64,000 bases of DNA from Paenirhodobacter enshiensis (GCF_000740785.1 NZ_JFZB01000022.1:21400-85399), one strand, 5' to 3'; counted from the stretch's first letter, positions 7,320 to 16,632 are shown. Made by a program: numbers and translations. The notes: generated from the letters alone by a model not told the origin.

Positions 7320-8567
7320 TCAGTGCGCGACCCCCGCGGCGACGGATTCGTCGATGAAGCGGCCCTCGCGGAAGCGCTCGAGGCTGAACGGCGCGGCGAG
7401 CGGGCCGGGTTCGCCCTTCGCCACCAGCTCCGCCATCGCCCAGCCCGAGCCCGGGATCGCCTTGAACCCGCCGGTGCCCCAGCCGCAGTCCATGAACATG
7501 TTGCGCACCGGCGTCTTCGAGATGATCGGCGAGTGATCGCCGGTGATGTCCATGATGCCGCCCCACTGGCGCAGCATCTTCAGCCGCGAGATGATCGGAT
7601 AGGTCTCGACCAGGGCGCGGGTGGTTTCCTCGAGCGTATACCAGGAGCCGCGCTGCGAATAGTTGTTCGGATGGTCGATGCCGCCGCCGAGCACCAGCTC
7701 GCCCTTGTCGGACTGGCTGATGTAGCAATGCACGAGGTTCGCCATCACCACCACGTCGATCACCGGCTTGATCGGTTCCGACACCCAGGCCTGGAGCGGG
7801 CAGCTCTCGATCGGCATACGGAAGCCCGCCATCTCGGCCAGGACGCCCGAGTGACCCGAGACCACCACCGCGAGCTTGCCGCAGTCGATCGAGCCCTTGG
7901 TGGTGTCGACGCCGCGGACCTCGCCGTTCTCGGTGCGGATGCCGGTGACTTCGCATTGCTGGATGATGTCCATGCCCATCGCGTCGCAGGCGCGCGCATA
8001 GCCCCAGTTGACCGCATCGTGACGGCCGGTGCCGCCGCGCGCCTGATAGAGCGCACCGAGGACCGGATAGCGCGGCCCGTCGATGTTGATGATCGGCACC
8101 AGATCCTTGACCTGCTCGCGCGAGATCCATTCGGTCTCGATGCCCTGCAGGGCGTTGGCGTAGACGGTGCGCTTGTAGCCGCGGACCTCGTGCTCGGACT
8201 GCGCCAGCATCAGCAGGCCACGCGGGCTGAACATGACGTTGTAGTTCAGATCCTTCGCGAGGCCCTCATAGAGCTGCAGCGCCTTCTCGAAGATCGCGGC
8301 CGAGGCATCCTGCAGGTAGTTCGAGCGGATGATCGTGGTGTTGCGCCCCGAGTTGCCGCCGCCGAGCCAGCCCTTCTCGATGATCGCGACATTCTTGATG
8401 CCGTGAACCTTGCCGAGATAATAGGCCGTCGCGAGGCCGTGGCCGCCCGCGCCGACGACGATCACGTCATAGCGCTTCTTCGGCTCGGGGGCGCGCCAGG
8501 CACGTTCCCAACCGGAGTGGTAGCGCATCGCCTCGCGCGCGATGGCAAAGATCGAATAGCGTCTCAT
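7320..8567 (-). CDS. soxB: Sarcosine oxidase beta subunit
   Basis: The 415-residue flavoprotein of the DAO family oxidises sarcosine. The FAD-binding VVGAGGHGLATAYYLG motif is at residues 37-52 and IIEKGWLGGGNSGRNT follows. His183 in a GRHDAVNWGYA context is the position I expect to carry the covalent FMN, by comparison with known heterotetrameric enzymes (inference). The start at 8567 follows AAGGGGGG and gives the family N-terminus MRRYSIFAI. It is the first gene of soxBDAG and is divergent from ccmI. Confidence 0.95.
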   Translation of the reverse strand: MRRYSIFAIAREAMRYHSGWERAWRAPEPKKRYDVIVVGAGGHGLATAYYLGKVHGIKNVAIIEKGWLGGGNSGRNTTIIRSNYLQDASAAIFEKALQLYEGLAKDLNYNVMFSPRGLLMLAQSEHEVRGYKRTVYANALQGIETEWISREQVKDLVPIINIDGPRYPVLGALYQARGGTGRHDAVNWGYARACDAMGMDIIQQCEVTGIRTENGEVRGVDTTKGSIDCGKLAVVVSGHSGVLAEMAGFRMPIESCPLQAWVSEPIKPVIDVVVMANLVHCYISQSDKGELVLGGGIDHPNNYSQRGSWYTLEETTRALVETYPIISRLKMLRQWGGIMDITGDHSPIISKTPVRNMFMDCGWGTGGFKAIPGSGWAMAELVAKGEPGPLAAPFSLERFREGRFIDESVAAGVAH

Positions 8568-8678
8568 GGACCCCCCTTGGGCGCATTCCGTGTCGGGCCG
8601 AAGCGCCCGGATAAGCCGCGACCATGCCCCATCGCGGCCCCGGACAGCACACCCGAAACGGCATCGGCGGGAAAAAAG

Positions 8679-8692
8679 CGACATGCGTGTCG
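8679..8692. promoter_or_regulatory. Palindrome between soxB and ccmI
   Basis: CGACATGCGTGTCG is a near-perfect 14-base palindrome (CGACA-TGCG-TGTCG) in the divergent gap. It is a candidate operator for soxB and/or ccmI. No regulator gene is adjacent. Confidence 0.35.
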
Positions 8693-8777
8693 TGGAGCGC
8701 ACGGGCGGGGAAACGCGGCGGGGCTGGCGGGAGAGGACGGAGACCCGCTAATGTCCCTCAGACGAAAGGGAGAAGTC

Positions 8778-9734
8778 ATGGCATTCGCGCTGATGGCGGC
8801 GGCACTGGTCGCCCTGGTGGCCGCAGGCCTCGCGCAGGCGCTGTGGCGGGAGGAGCCGGCCGAATCGCGACGCGACGAGGGGCAGGCGTGGCGCGCGCAG
8901 CTTGATGCGCTGCGCCGCGACCGGGCGCGCGGACTGCTGAGCCCGGCGGCGGCACTTCAGGCGCGGCGGCGCCTCGCGCGGCGGATGCTGGCCGGGGACC
9001 GGGTGACAGGGCCGAATGCGACACCCGCGGCGGCACGATGGCTTGCCCTTGGTCTCATCGCGGCAGGGTTGCTGGCCGGAGTGGGGCTGTATCTGCACAT
9101 CGGCGCGCCCGGGATGGCGGACCGGCCGATGGCCGAACGCCTCGCCGCGGCGCAGCGGCTCTACGACAGCCGGCCGGATCAGACGGAGGCCGAGGCGATG
9201 GCCGCACAGATGCGTCCGGTGCCGGCGCCTGCGGGCCACGACCTCGCGCTGATCGAGGCGTTGCGGGCAACGGTCGCGGCACGGCCCCTTGATCTGCGCG
9301 GACTCGGCCTGCTCGCGCGCAGCGAGGCGGCGCTTGGTCAATACGCCCGCGCCGAGGTGGCGCAGCGCGCGCTGATCGCCGCCCGGGGGAGTGCCGAGGA
9401 TCATGCCGGCCTTGGCGAGATCGAGGTCGCGGCGGCGGGCGGTCTCGTCACCGCGGAGGCCGAGGCCGCCTTCACCGAGGCGCTGCGTCTGGCCCCCGGG
9501 AATGGCAGCGCGCTGTATCACCTCGGGCTGATGTGGGCGCAAAACGACCGCCCCGATCTGGCTTTTGCGCTGTGGCGGCGGTTTCCGGGCGATGCGCCTG
9601 CCGATTCGCCATGGCTTGCCACCGTCCGGCGCGATATCGGGGCGCTTGCGGCGGCGGCCGGCGTGCCCGACTATCGCCCCTCACCCGAAACCGACCCCGC
9701 ACCCGTGGCGGACCGACCGGAGACCGCCCCATGA
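8778..9734 (+). CDS. ccmI: Cytochrome c biogenesis protein CcmI
   Basis: The 318-residue membrane protein is part of the cytochrome c maturation (System I) heme-lyase side and holds apocytochrome c. It has the classic layout: helix 1 at residues 1-~20, a basic cytoplasmic loop (REEPAESRRDEGQAWRAQLDALRRDR), helix 2 at ~84-107 (WLALGLIAAGLLAGVGLYL) and a periplasmic TPR-type region with repeats such as PGNGSALYHLGLMWAQNDRPDLAF. The start at 8778 is preferred over 8751 because AAAGGGAGAA sits just before it. It overlaps ruvX by four bases (ATGA). Confidence 0.88.
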   Translation: MAFALMAAALVALVAAGLAQALWREEPAESRRDEGQAWRAQLDALRRDRARGLLSPAAALQARRRLARRMLAGDRVTGPNATPAAARWLALGLIAAGLLAGVGLYLHIGAPGMADRPMAERLAAAQRLYDSRPDQTEAEAMAAQMRPVPAPAGHDLALIEALRATVAARPLDLRGLGLLARSEAALGQYARAEVAQRALIAARGSAEDHAGLGEIEVAAAGGLVTAEAEAAFTEALRLAPGNGSALYHLGLMWAQNDRPDLAFALWRRFPGDAPADSPWLATVRRDIGALAAAAGVPDYRPSPETDPAPVADRPETAP

Positions 9735-10207
9735 TCGTGACCGACATCGCCGAATTCGCCACCGCCCTGCCCCGCCACGGGGCGCTCGTCGGGCTGGATC
9801 TGGGGACCAAGACCATCGGCGTTGCCGTCTCGGACATCCGGCGCACGGTGGCGACGCCGATGCATACGGTGCGGCGCGAGAAATTCACCCTCGACGCGGC
9901 CGAGGTGCTGCGCATGGCGGGCGAGCGCGAGACCGTGGGCTTCGTGCTGGGCCTGCCGATCAACATGGACGGAACCGAAGGGCCGCGCTGTCAGTCGAGC
10001 CGCGCCTTCGCCCGCAATTTCGAGAAGCTGACCCAGCTGCCGATCACTTTCTGGGACGAGCGGCTGTCGACCGTCGCCGCCCATCGCGCGATGCTGGAGG
10101 CCGATCTGTCGCGCAAGCGCCGCGCCGAGCTGGTCGATTCCGTCGCGGCTGGATTCATCTTGCAAGGCGTGCTCGACCGGCTGGAAAACCTCGGCCGGGC
10201 GGAATGA
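9731..10207 (+). CDS. ruvX: Holliday junction resolvase-like RuvX/YqgF
   Basis: The 158-residue RNase H-fold nuclease is implicated in pre-16S rRNA 5' end processing and Holliday junction resolution. Visible motifs are GLDLGTKTIGVAVSD (first catalytic Asp), the VLGLPINMDG loop, ITFWDERLST and the C-terminal DSVAAGFILQGVLD (last catalytic Asp). The start at 9731 forms ATGA with the ccmI stop, and the gene in turn overlaps the DUF1289 gene by four bases, so the three are one operon. Confidence 0.94.
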   Translation: MIVTDIAEFATALPRHGALVGLDLGTKTIGVAVSDIRRTVATPMHTVRREKFTLDAAEVLRMAGERETVGFVLGLPINMDGTEGPRCQSSRAFARNFEKLTQLPITFWDERLSTVAAHRAMLEADLSRKRRAELVDSVAAGFILQGVLDRLENLGRAE

Positions 10208-10443
10208 GCGGGAACGGCGCGAAGATCGACAGCCCCTGCACCGGGGTGTGCCGGATCTCGGACACGACCGGGCTGTGCGAGGGTTGCTTTCGCAGCCTCG
10301 ACGAGATTGCCCGATGGGGCGTGATGGGCCCCGCCGCGCGTCGCGCCGTCATGGAGGAACTGCCCGGGCGCAAGCGCGCTGCGACCGCGGACGGGATGGG
10401 GGCTCTGCCCCCACGCCCTGCGGGCTTCCCCCGGGATATTTGA
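10204..10443 (+). CDS. DUF1289 protein with repeat-derived C-terminus
   Basis: The 79-residue protein has the DUF1289 cysteine pattern near its N-terminus: DSPCTGVCRISDTTGLCEGCFRSLDEIARW (four cysteines, probable metal site). Its function is unknown. The start overlaps the ruvX stop (ATGA). The last ~16 residues (GMGALPPRPAGFPRDI) are read from intergenic repeat copy 5, so the normal C-terminus seems to have been replaced or extended by the repeat. Confidence 0.85.
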   Translation: MSGNGAKIDSPCTGVCRISDTTGLCEGCFRSLDEIARWGVMGPAARRAVMEELPGRKRAATADGMGALPPRPAGFPRDI

Positions 10444-10457
10444 GGCGAATCGAAAGG
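10398..10457 (-). repeat. Intergenic hairpin repeat, copy 5
   Basis: GGGGGCTCTGCCCCC is followed by CGCCCTGCGGGC, then TTCCCCCGGGATATT, TGAGGC and GAATCGAAAGG. It lies between the converging DUF1289 and SDR genes, overlaps the DUF1289 3' end, and supplies its TGA stop. Confidence 0.85.
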
Positions 10458-10494
10458 CAAACCCGCAGCCCCGGCCGTCAGGCAGCCTTCGCGA

Positions 10495-11274
10495 TCAGAT
10501 CGAGATATTCGCTGCGCCGCCGTCGAGCATGATGTTCTGCCCGACGATGAACCCGGCGTAGCGCGAGCACAGGAAGGCACAGGTGGCGCCGAATTCCTCG
10601 GTCGTGCCGTAGCGGCCGACGGGGATGCTCGCGGCACGGCGCGCGGCGGCGGCCTCGACCGTGATGCCCTGCGCTTTCGCCGCCGCCGTGTCGAGCGAGA
10701 CCGCCCGGTCCGTTGCATGGAGCCCCGGCAGCAGGTTGTTTATCACCACGCCCTGGCCCGCGACCTGACGCGACGTGCCCGCGACGAAGCCGGTCAGCCC
10801 GGTGCGTGCCGTGTTCGACAGACCGAGCTGCGCGATCGGCGAACGCACCGCCGCCGAGGTGATGTTGACCACCCGGCCCCAGCCGCGTTCGATCATGCCC
10901 GGCAAAACCGCCTGCATCATCGCGATCGGCGCCAGCATGTTGGCATCGAGCGCCGAGATGAAGTCGTCGCGGCTCCAGTCGCTCCACAGGCCCGGGGGCG
11001 GGCCGCCGGCGTTGTTGACGAGGATATCGACGGAACCGGCCGCTTCGAGGACGCGGGCACGGCCCTCGGCGGTGGTGATATCGGCGGCGACGGGGATCAC
11101 GCTGACGCCGGTCGCGGCAGCGATCTCATGTGCGGTCTGCCCGAGCGCTTCGGCGCCGCGAGCGTTCAGCACGATGTCGACGCCGGCCCCGGCGAGCGCC
11201 TCGGCGCAGCCCCGCCCCAGCCCGCGCGACCCGGCGCAGACGATGGCGCGCTTTCCTGCGATCCCAAGATCCAT
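10495..11274 (-). CDS. Atypical short-chain dehydrogenase/reductase
   Basis: The 259-residue Rossmann protein has CAGSRGLGRGCAEAL near residues 13-27 and NNAGG near residue 88. The usual catalytic Tyr-x3-Lys is missing: where YxxxK is expected the sequence reads LSNTARTGLTGF. A group of BKR-like SDRs with degenerate cofactor and catalytic motifs is known, and this fits it. It ends with the common IVGQNIMLDGG. The substrate is unknown, and it may not be a classical ketoreductase. It is a single leftward gene ending next to repeat copy 5. Confidence 0.85.
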   Translation of the reverse strand: MDLGIAGKRAIVCAGSRGLGRGCAEALAGAGVDIVLNARGAEALGQTAHEIAAATGVSVIPVAADITTAEGRARVLEAAGSVDILVNNAGGPPPGLWSDWSRDDFISALDANMLAPIAMMQAVLPGMIERGWGRVVNITSAAVRSPIAQLGLSNTARTGLTGFVAGTSRQVAGQGVVINNLLPGLHATDRAVSLDTAAAKAQGITVEAAAARRAASIPVGRYGTTEEFGATCAFLCSRYAGFIVGQNIMLDGGAANISI

Positions 11275-11443
11275 GTCACTTCTCCCTTTTGCCGCTCATG
11301 GCTAACACGCGACCGGGCCGGGTCAAGCCCCGCGACCGGGTGTCTCATGCGCAATCGTGCCTATTGATCCGCTGTCATACATGGTCGATTTACCCACGAG
11401 GTTCATGATGGGACCGACCTCCGCAATCCGGCCAGAGAGAAAC

Positions 11444-12010
11444 ATGCAGATTCCCGGCGAACAGATCAGCTACGTGCGGCGCATCGAGCCGTTCGACGCC
11501 CGGGCGCTGAACGTCTCGATGGGGGTGTGCATGGGCGAGGCGCTGGATCTGCCCGGGATCAGCCGGATCGGCGATATCTACCGGCTTCTGCCGGGGACCG
11601 GGGCGGCGCTTCCGTTGCCGGTGCGGATGCAGCCCGGCACTCCCGGCCCCGTCATCGCCCGCGACACTGCGCTCGGTTCGGAAGGAGACAGGCTGATCCC
11701 GGCGGGGCGCCACCTGCTGATGAGCCAGTCGGGCGCCGAGATTGCCGTGCTGATGATTCGCCACGCCGCATCCGGGCGGCTTCTGGCCCTGCCCCTGGCC
11801 CCGGTGCCGCCGCGAACCGATTTTACTCTGATCGCCTCGGAAGAGCGGGTCGATGGCGGATGGATGCGTGACTTCCTGCACGTCAGCCGCGTGGTTCCCG
11901 AGCCGCGGCCTGCACCCCTGACACTTGGCCCTCTGACAGATGCCGGAACGAAGGTCGCCCCCACCGCCCCGCAAGTGCTGCGCCGACACGGCCTCGCGCG
12001 TCACCGCTGA
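11444..12010 (+). CDS. Hint-associated-like protein lacking a Hint domain
   Basis: This is a 188-residue protein of unknown function. The segment DRLIPAGRHLLMSQSGAEIAVLMIRH, followed by LLALPLAPVPPRTDFTLI, resembles, from memory, the region just upstream of the Hint (hedgehog/intein) domain in many Rhodobacterales proteins. Those continue into a Cys/Ser- or Arg-Gly-Thr-initiated Hint domain. Here the protein instead ends after a Pro-rich stretch. The start at 11444 follows AGAGAGAA; an upstream in-frame ATG at 11357 is possible. No signal peptide is seen. The gene is monocistronic, between an SDR and prfC. Confidence 0.6.
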   Translation: MQIPGEQISYVRRIEPFDARALNVSMGVCMGEALDLPGISRIGDIYRLLPGTGAALPLPVRMQPGTPGPVIARDTALGSEGDRLIPAGRHLLMSQSGAEIAVLMIRHAASGRLLALPLAPVPPRTDFTLIASEERVDGGWMRDFLHVSRVVPEPRPAPLTLGPLTDAGTKVAPTAPQVLRRHGLARHR

Positions 12011-12054
12011 GCGACGCTTGCCGTAAGCCCCGGCGCGCGGTAAATGCAGCAGCC

Positions 12055-13650
<1,596 letters not shown>

Positions 13651-13659
13651 TGCCGCCGT

Positions 13660-13682
13660 CCGGGCGGTTCCGAGCCGCCCGG
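13660..13682 (+). terminator. GC hairpin after prfC
   Basis: CCGGGCGG and CCGCCCGG form an 8-bp stem with loop TTCCGAG, ten bases after the stop. No T tract follows, so it may be an mRNA 3' stabiliser or a weak terminator. Confidence 0.55.
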
Positions 13683-13729
13683 CAAACGACCAGTGGCAAG
13701 ACCGCGATCCGAAGGACTAGCGAGCGAAC

Positions 13730-13850
13730 GTCAGGCAGCCTGCGCATCGAGACATTTGAACTGCCTGACCGTTCCACCTGCCTGTCGGCCAGCGGGACAG
13801 TCCGAACCGGCGACAAGCCGGCCCCGAAAGGGGGGAGATCCGGCTTCTCC
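13730..13850 (+). ncRNA. Candidate structured RNA (series of hairpins)
   Basis: Five hairpins follow each other: GTCAGGCAG/CTGCCTGAC (13730-13769), CTGTC/GACAG (13782-13800), CCGGC-GACAA-GCCGG (13807-13821), CCCC-GAAA-GGGG with a GNRA tetraloop (13822-13833) and GGAGA/TCTCC (13834-13850). I do not recognise a known RNA class. It could be the leader of the downstream DUF6869-like gene (start 13935), a small RNA, or chance pairing in GC-rich DNA. No convincing coding frame is seen in 13651-13934. Confidence 0.35.
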
Positions 13851-13934
13851 CGCCGCCGGGGCGCCGCGCACCTTGCAATACCGAACCGCCGACCCGATCT
13901 TCAGCCCAGATGCGATGAAACCTGCGGACCCCAG

Positions 13935-14417
13935 ATGACAACCTCCCACACCACTCCCCTCCCCCCCGATCTGGTCACCCGCCTGTGCGAGGCCGCCGGT
14001 GCGCCCGAAGATGTGCACAGCGTCGAGGCGCTGGCCGATCTGTGGCTGGCCGAGCATCTCTCCGACGACGGCGATCCCGAGGAGGCCTCGTGGTCGGACC
14101 TCTGCGTCTTCGAGCTCGATGCCCATCCCGAGGTGCTGCTGGCCTTCTGCCTGAGGGCGCTGCGCAAGGCCAGCAATGCCTGGCAGGTCGGCCTGCTGGC
14201 GGCCGGCCCGCTGGAAGAGCTGATCTGCACCCACGGTGCCGATGTCATCGACCGGATCGAAGATCAGGCCCGCCGCTCTGCCCGCGTGCGCCATGCCCTG
14301 ACCGGGATCTGGAGTCAGAACATCGAGGACGAGAACCTGCGCGCCCGCATCGAGGCCGCACGGAGCGAGGCGATGGAGGCCGGCCTCGACACCGGCGCAC
14401 CGCTGCCGCCGGCGTAA
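13935..14417 (+). CDS. DUF6869-like hypothetical protein
   Basis: The 160-residue mostly helical, acidic protein begins MTTSHTTPLPPDLVTRLCEAAG. The stretch VGLLAAGPLEELICTHGADVIDRIEDQARRSARVRHALTGIW matches my memory of the DUF6869 pattern (GPLE-L---HG---I-RIE--AR). Its function is unknown. There is no signal peptide or membrane helix. The GC-rich hairpin region upstream may be its 5' UTR. An inverted repeat ends the transcript. Confidence 0.7.
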   Translation: MTTSHTTPLPPDLVTRLCEAAGAPEDVHSVEALADLWLAEHLSDDGDPEEASWSDLCVFELDAHPEVLLAFCLRALRKASNAWQVGLLAAGPLEELICTHGADVIDRIEDQARRSARVRHALTGIWSQNIEDENLRARIEAARSEAMEAGLDTGAPLPPA

Positions 14418-14442
14418 ACCCCGGCACAGCCCCAGACCCTTT

Positions 14443-14464
14443 CCCCGGATCCTCCGATCCGGGG
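14443..14464. terminator. Bidirectional stem-loop between convergent genes
   Basis: CCCCGGATC and GATCCGGGG form a perfect 9-bp stem with loop CTCC. It lies between the DUF6869-like gene (rightward) and the leftward gene ending at 14511. There is no T tract on either side. Confidence 0.5.
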
Positions 14465-14510
14465 CCACAGCGATCCGGCCCCATAGCGTTACAGTGTCAT
14501 GCCATCACCC

Positions 14511-14900
14511 TCACGGCGTCACCCGCACCCCGATCTTGCGGCCGAGCACGCGCAGCGTCTCGGTTCCCGGGCGCTCGGCTGTGAACAGCACCTCGATCGC
14601 CGGGGTCGGCCCCCCGCAGCCCCTCGCCTTGCGCAGCCCTTCGGCGCCGAAACCGATGCTGCCTGTGCGCGTCACCGCGCCGCGCAGCGCAGCACGGTTC
14701 GGCAATCGCCCGCAAGGGCCGGTCACCCCGCCGATCACCGCACGCTCGCCCACGCGCAGCGTCACCGCCTCCACATCGCCGATCAGCCCTGCCGCCGCAG
14801 GCCCCACCCACCAGGCCCCGCACAGCCCGACGACCAGCGCCACGACCAGACGCAGCCCCCCCGCCACTCCAGGCCCACCGGGCCGCTCCGATCCGATCAT
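14511..14900 (-). CDS. Hypothetical exported protein
   Basis: This is a 129-residue protein with a candidate signal sequence (GGLRLVVALVVGLCGAWWVGPAAAG, cleavage near AAA-G). A compact, beta-rich domain follows: VTLRVGERAVIGGVTGPCGRLP and EVLFTAERPGTETLRVLGRKIGVRV. It is not recognised. The two extracytoplasmic cysteines in GPCG and ARGCGG could form a disulfide. The start at 14900 follows AAAGGGGCGAG; a longer frame to 14984 exists but overlaps the dgt terminator. Judged real because of the signal peptide and strand consistency. Confidence 0.5.
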   Translation of the reverse strand: MIGSERPGGPGVAGGLRLVVALVVGLCGAWWVGPAAAGLIGDVEAVTLRVGERAVIGGVTGPCGRLPNRAALRGAVTRTGSIGFGAEGLRKARGCGGPTPAIEVLFTAERPGTETLRVLGRKIGVRVTP

Positions 14901-14944
14901 CTCGCCCCTTTCGACTGTCCGACATCCCTCCGCCCCGCCAAAGC

Positions 14945-14976
14945 GAAACCGGCGCAGTCCATGCTGCGCCGGTTTC
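14945..14976 (-). terminator. Strong stem-loop downstream of dgt
   Basis: GAAACCGGCGCAG and CTGCGCCGGTTTC form a perfect 13-bp stem with loop TCCATG, 34 bases beyond the dgt stop. Read leftward it is followed by GCTTT. Confidence 0.75.
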
Positions 14977-15009
14977 GTTAACATTGCGTTTGCGGAAGTC
15001 CGGACCGGA

Positions 15010-16176
15010 TCAGACCGCCGGATCCTCGGGACTGATGAGGCGGTAATATTCCTGGATGCAGAACCGGTCGGTCATGCCCGCGACATAATCGAGGACCACC
15101 CGCGCCAGCTCGGTGCGGGGGGCCCCGGCGGCAAGCGCCTGCGCGACATCGCCCTGCCAGTCCTCGGGCAGCAGATCGGGATGATCGAGAAACAGCGGAA
15201 ACAGCGCCTGCACCATCGCGGTGACGCGCCGGCGCTCGATGATGACCGAGGGGGCGCGATACATGCGCTCGAACAGGAAGGCCTTGATCGCCTTCAGGTT
15301 TTGGTAAAGCGGTTTGGAAAACCGGATGATCGGCCCGTCCATGTGGCGGATCTCGTCGACCGAGCGCGGTTCCAGCGCGCGCAACCGGTTCTGCGCCACC
15401 GCGATCACGTCCTCGACCATCGTGCCGAATACCCGGCGCAGCGCCTCGTGACGGCGCCGCATCGGATCGAGCCCGGGATAGCGGCGGTCGACCTCGGCAT
15501 AGCAGGCGCCGATCACCGGCAGCTCGCACAGATCGGCATCGGTGAACAACCCGGCGCGCAGCCCGTCGTGCAGATCGTGGTGATTGTAGGCGCAATCGTC
15601 GGCCACCGCGGCCACCTGTGCCTCGGCCGAGGCATGGGTGGTCAGCTCCAGATCCCACATCGCGTTGACCTCGGCGAGGGCATAGCTCCAGGGCGGATCG
15701 ACGGGGCCGTTGTGCTTGGCGATGCCCTCAAGCGTCTCCCACGTCAGGTTCAGCCCGTCGAAATCGGCATAATGGCGTTCCAACCGGGTGACGATGCGCA
15801 GCGCCTGCGCATTGTGATCGAACCCGCCATAGTCGCGCATCAGAACGGCCAGTGCGTCCTCGCCGGTATGACCGAACGGCGGATGGCCGAGATCATGGGC
15901 GAGCGCCACCGCCTCGGCCAGATCGGTGTTCAGACCGAGCGTCGCGGCGATGGTGCGCGCGACCTGCGCCACCTCGATCGTGTGGGTCATGCGGGTGCGG
16001 TAATAATCGCCCTCATGCTCGACGAAGACCTGGGTCTTGTGCTTCAGCCGGCGGAATGCCGAGGAATGGATGATCCGGTCGCGGTCGCGCTGGAACGGAG
16101 ACCGGAAGGTCGAAAGCGCCTCGGGGAACAGACGACCACGGCTGGCCTCCGGGTGGCAGGCATAGGGTTGCAACAA
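15010..16176 (-). CDS. dgt: dGTP triphosphohydrolase-like protein
   Basis: The 388-residue HD-domain phosphohydrolase is expected to convert dGTP (or other dNTPs) to deoxynucleoside and tripolyphosphate. Metal-binding HD motifs are visible: TRMTHTIEVAQVART, then AHDLGHPPFGHTGED. The N-terminal SRGRLFPE and FQRDRDRIIHSSAFRRLKHKTQVF match the dGTPase-like type 2 family. No ATG is available at the right place: the frame upstream of LLQPYACHPEASRG runs into the erpA promoter region, and AAGACGAGG precedes TTG at 16176, so a TTG start is proposed. Divergent from erpA. Confidence 0.88.
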   Translation of the reverse strand: MLQPYACHPEASRGRLFPEALSTFRSPFQRDRDRIIHSSAFRRLKHKTQVFVEHEGDYYRTRMTHTIEVAQVARTIAATLGLNTDLAEAVALAHDLGHPPFGHTGEDALAVLMRDYGGFDHNAQALRIVTRLERHYADFDGLNLTWETLEGIAKHNGPVDPPWSYALAEVNAMWDLELTTHASAEAQVAAVADDCAYNHHDLHDGLRAGLFTDADLCELPVIGACYAEVDRRYPGLDPMRRRHEALRRVFGTMVEDVIAVAQNRLRALEPRSVDEIRHMDGPIIRFSKPLYQNLKAIKAFLFERMYRAPSVIIERRRVTAMVQALFPLFLDHPDLLPEDWQGDVAQALAAGAPRTELARVVLDYVAGMTDRFCIQEYYRLISPEDPAV

Positions 16177-16263
16177 GGGAACCTCGTCTTGTCGGCACGT
16201 CTTTCCCCACCTATATCGGAGAGACGGGGATTTTACAGGCCCCGAAGTCACCGAATTGGTCCG

Positions 16264-16596
16264 ATGCTGCTTCCGCCCACCGTTACGCCGCGTGCCTTTG
16301 CCCGCCTGGCCGAGATCAACGCCGCCCATGAGGGTGCGCCGCGTGCCCTGCGCATCGCGGTCGAGGGGGGCGGCTGCTCTGGTTTCCAGTATGACATCCG
16401 CCTCGAGGAGACCACCGCGGGCGACGACATCGTGCTGGAGGGCGAGGGCCAGAAGGTGCTGATCGATCCGGTGTCGCTGCCGTTTCTGGAAAATGCCACC
16501 ATCGACTTCACCGAGGAACTGATCGGCGCGCGCTTCGTGATCGACAATCCGAACGCGACATCGAGCTGCGGCTGCGGCATCAGCTTCTCGATCTGA
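16264..16596 (+). CDS. erpA: A-type iron-sulfur carrier (ErpA/IscA-like)
   Basis: The 110-residue HesB/IscA-family protein delivers Fe-S clusters to apoproteins. The three conserved cysteines are present: Cys38 in GGGCSGFQYDIRLE and Cys102/Cys104 in the C-terminal SSCGCGISF. FLENATIDFTEELIGARFVIDNPNA is the standard family core. ErpA rather than IscA is the guess usual for alphaproteobacterial stand-alone genes; no other isc/suf genes are nearby. Divergent from dgt and upstream of a CNNM protein gene. Confidence 0.88.
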   Translation: MLLPPTVTPRAFARLAEINAAHEGAPRALRIAVEGGGCSGFQYDIRLEETTAGDDIVLEGEGQKVLIDPVSLPFLENATIDFTEELIGARFVIDNPNATSSCGCGISFSI

Positions 16597-16632
16597 GATC
16601 ATACCGTCCCCTTTTCCGGACCCTGCCCCCAT

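Noticed and set aside
8751..8777. Earlier ATG for ccmI at 8751
   Set aside because: It would add nine basic residues. The ribosome-binding sequence AAAGGGAGAA lies between the two ATGs and points to 8778.
14494..16263. Long rightward frame upstream of the erpA-like start
   Set aside because: It overlaps dgt and the exported-protein gene on the other strand. The family start and conserved length place the real start at 16264.
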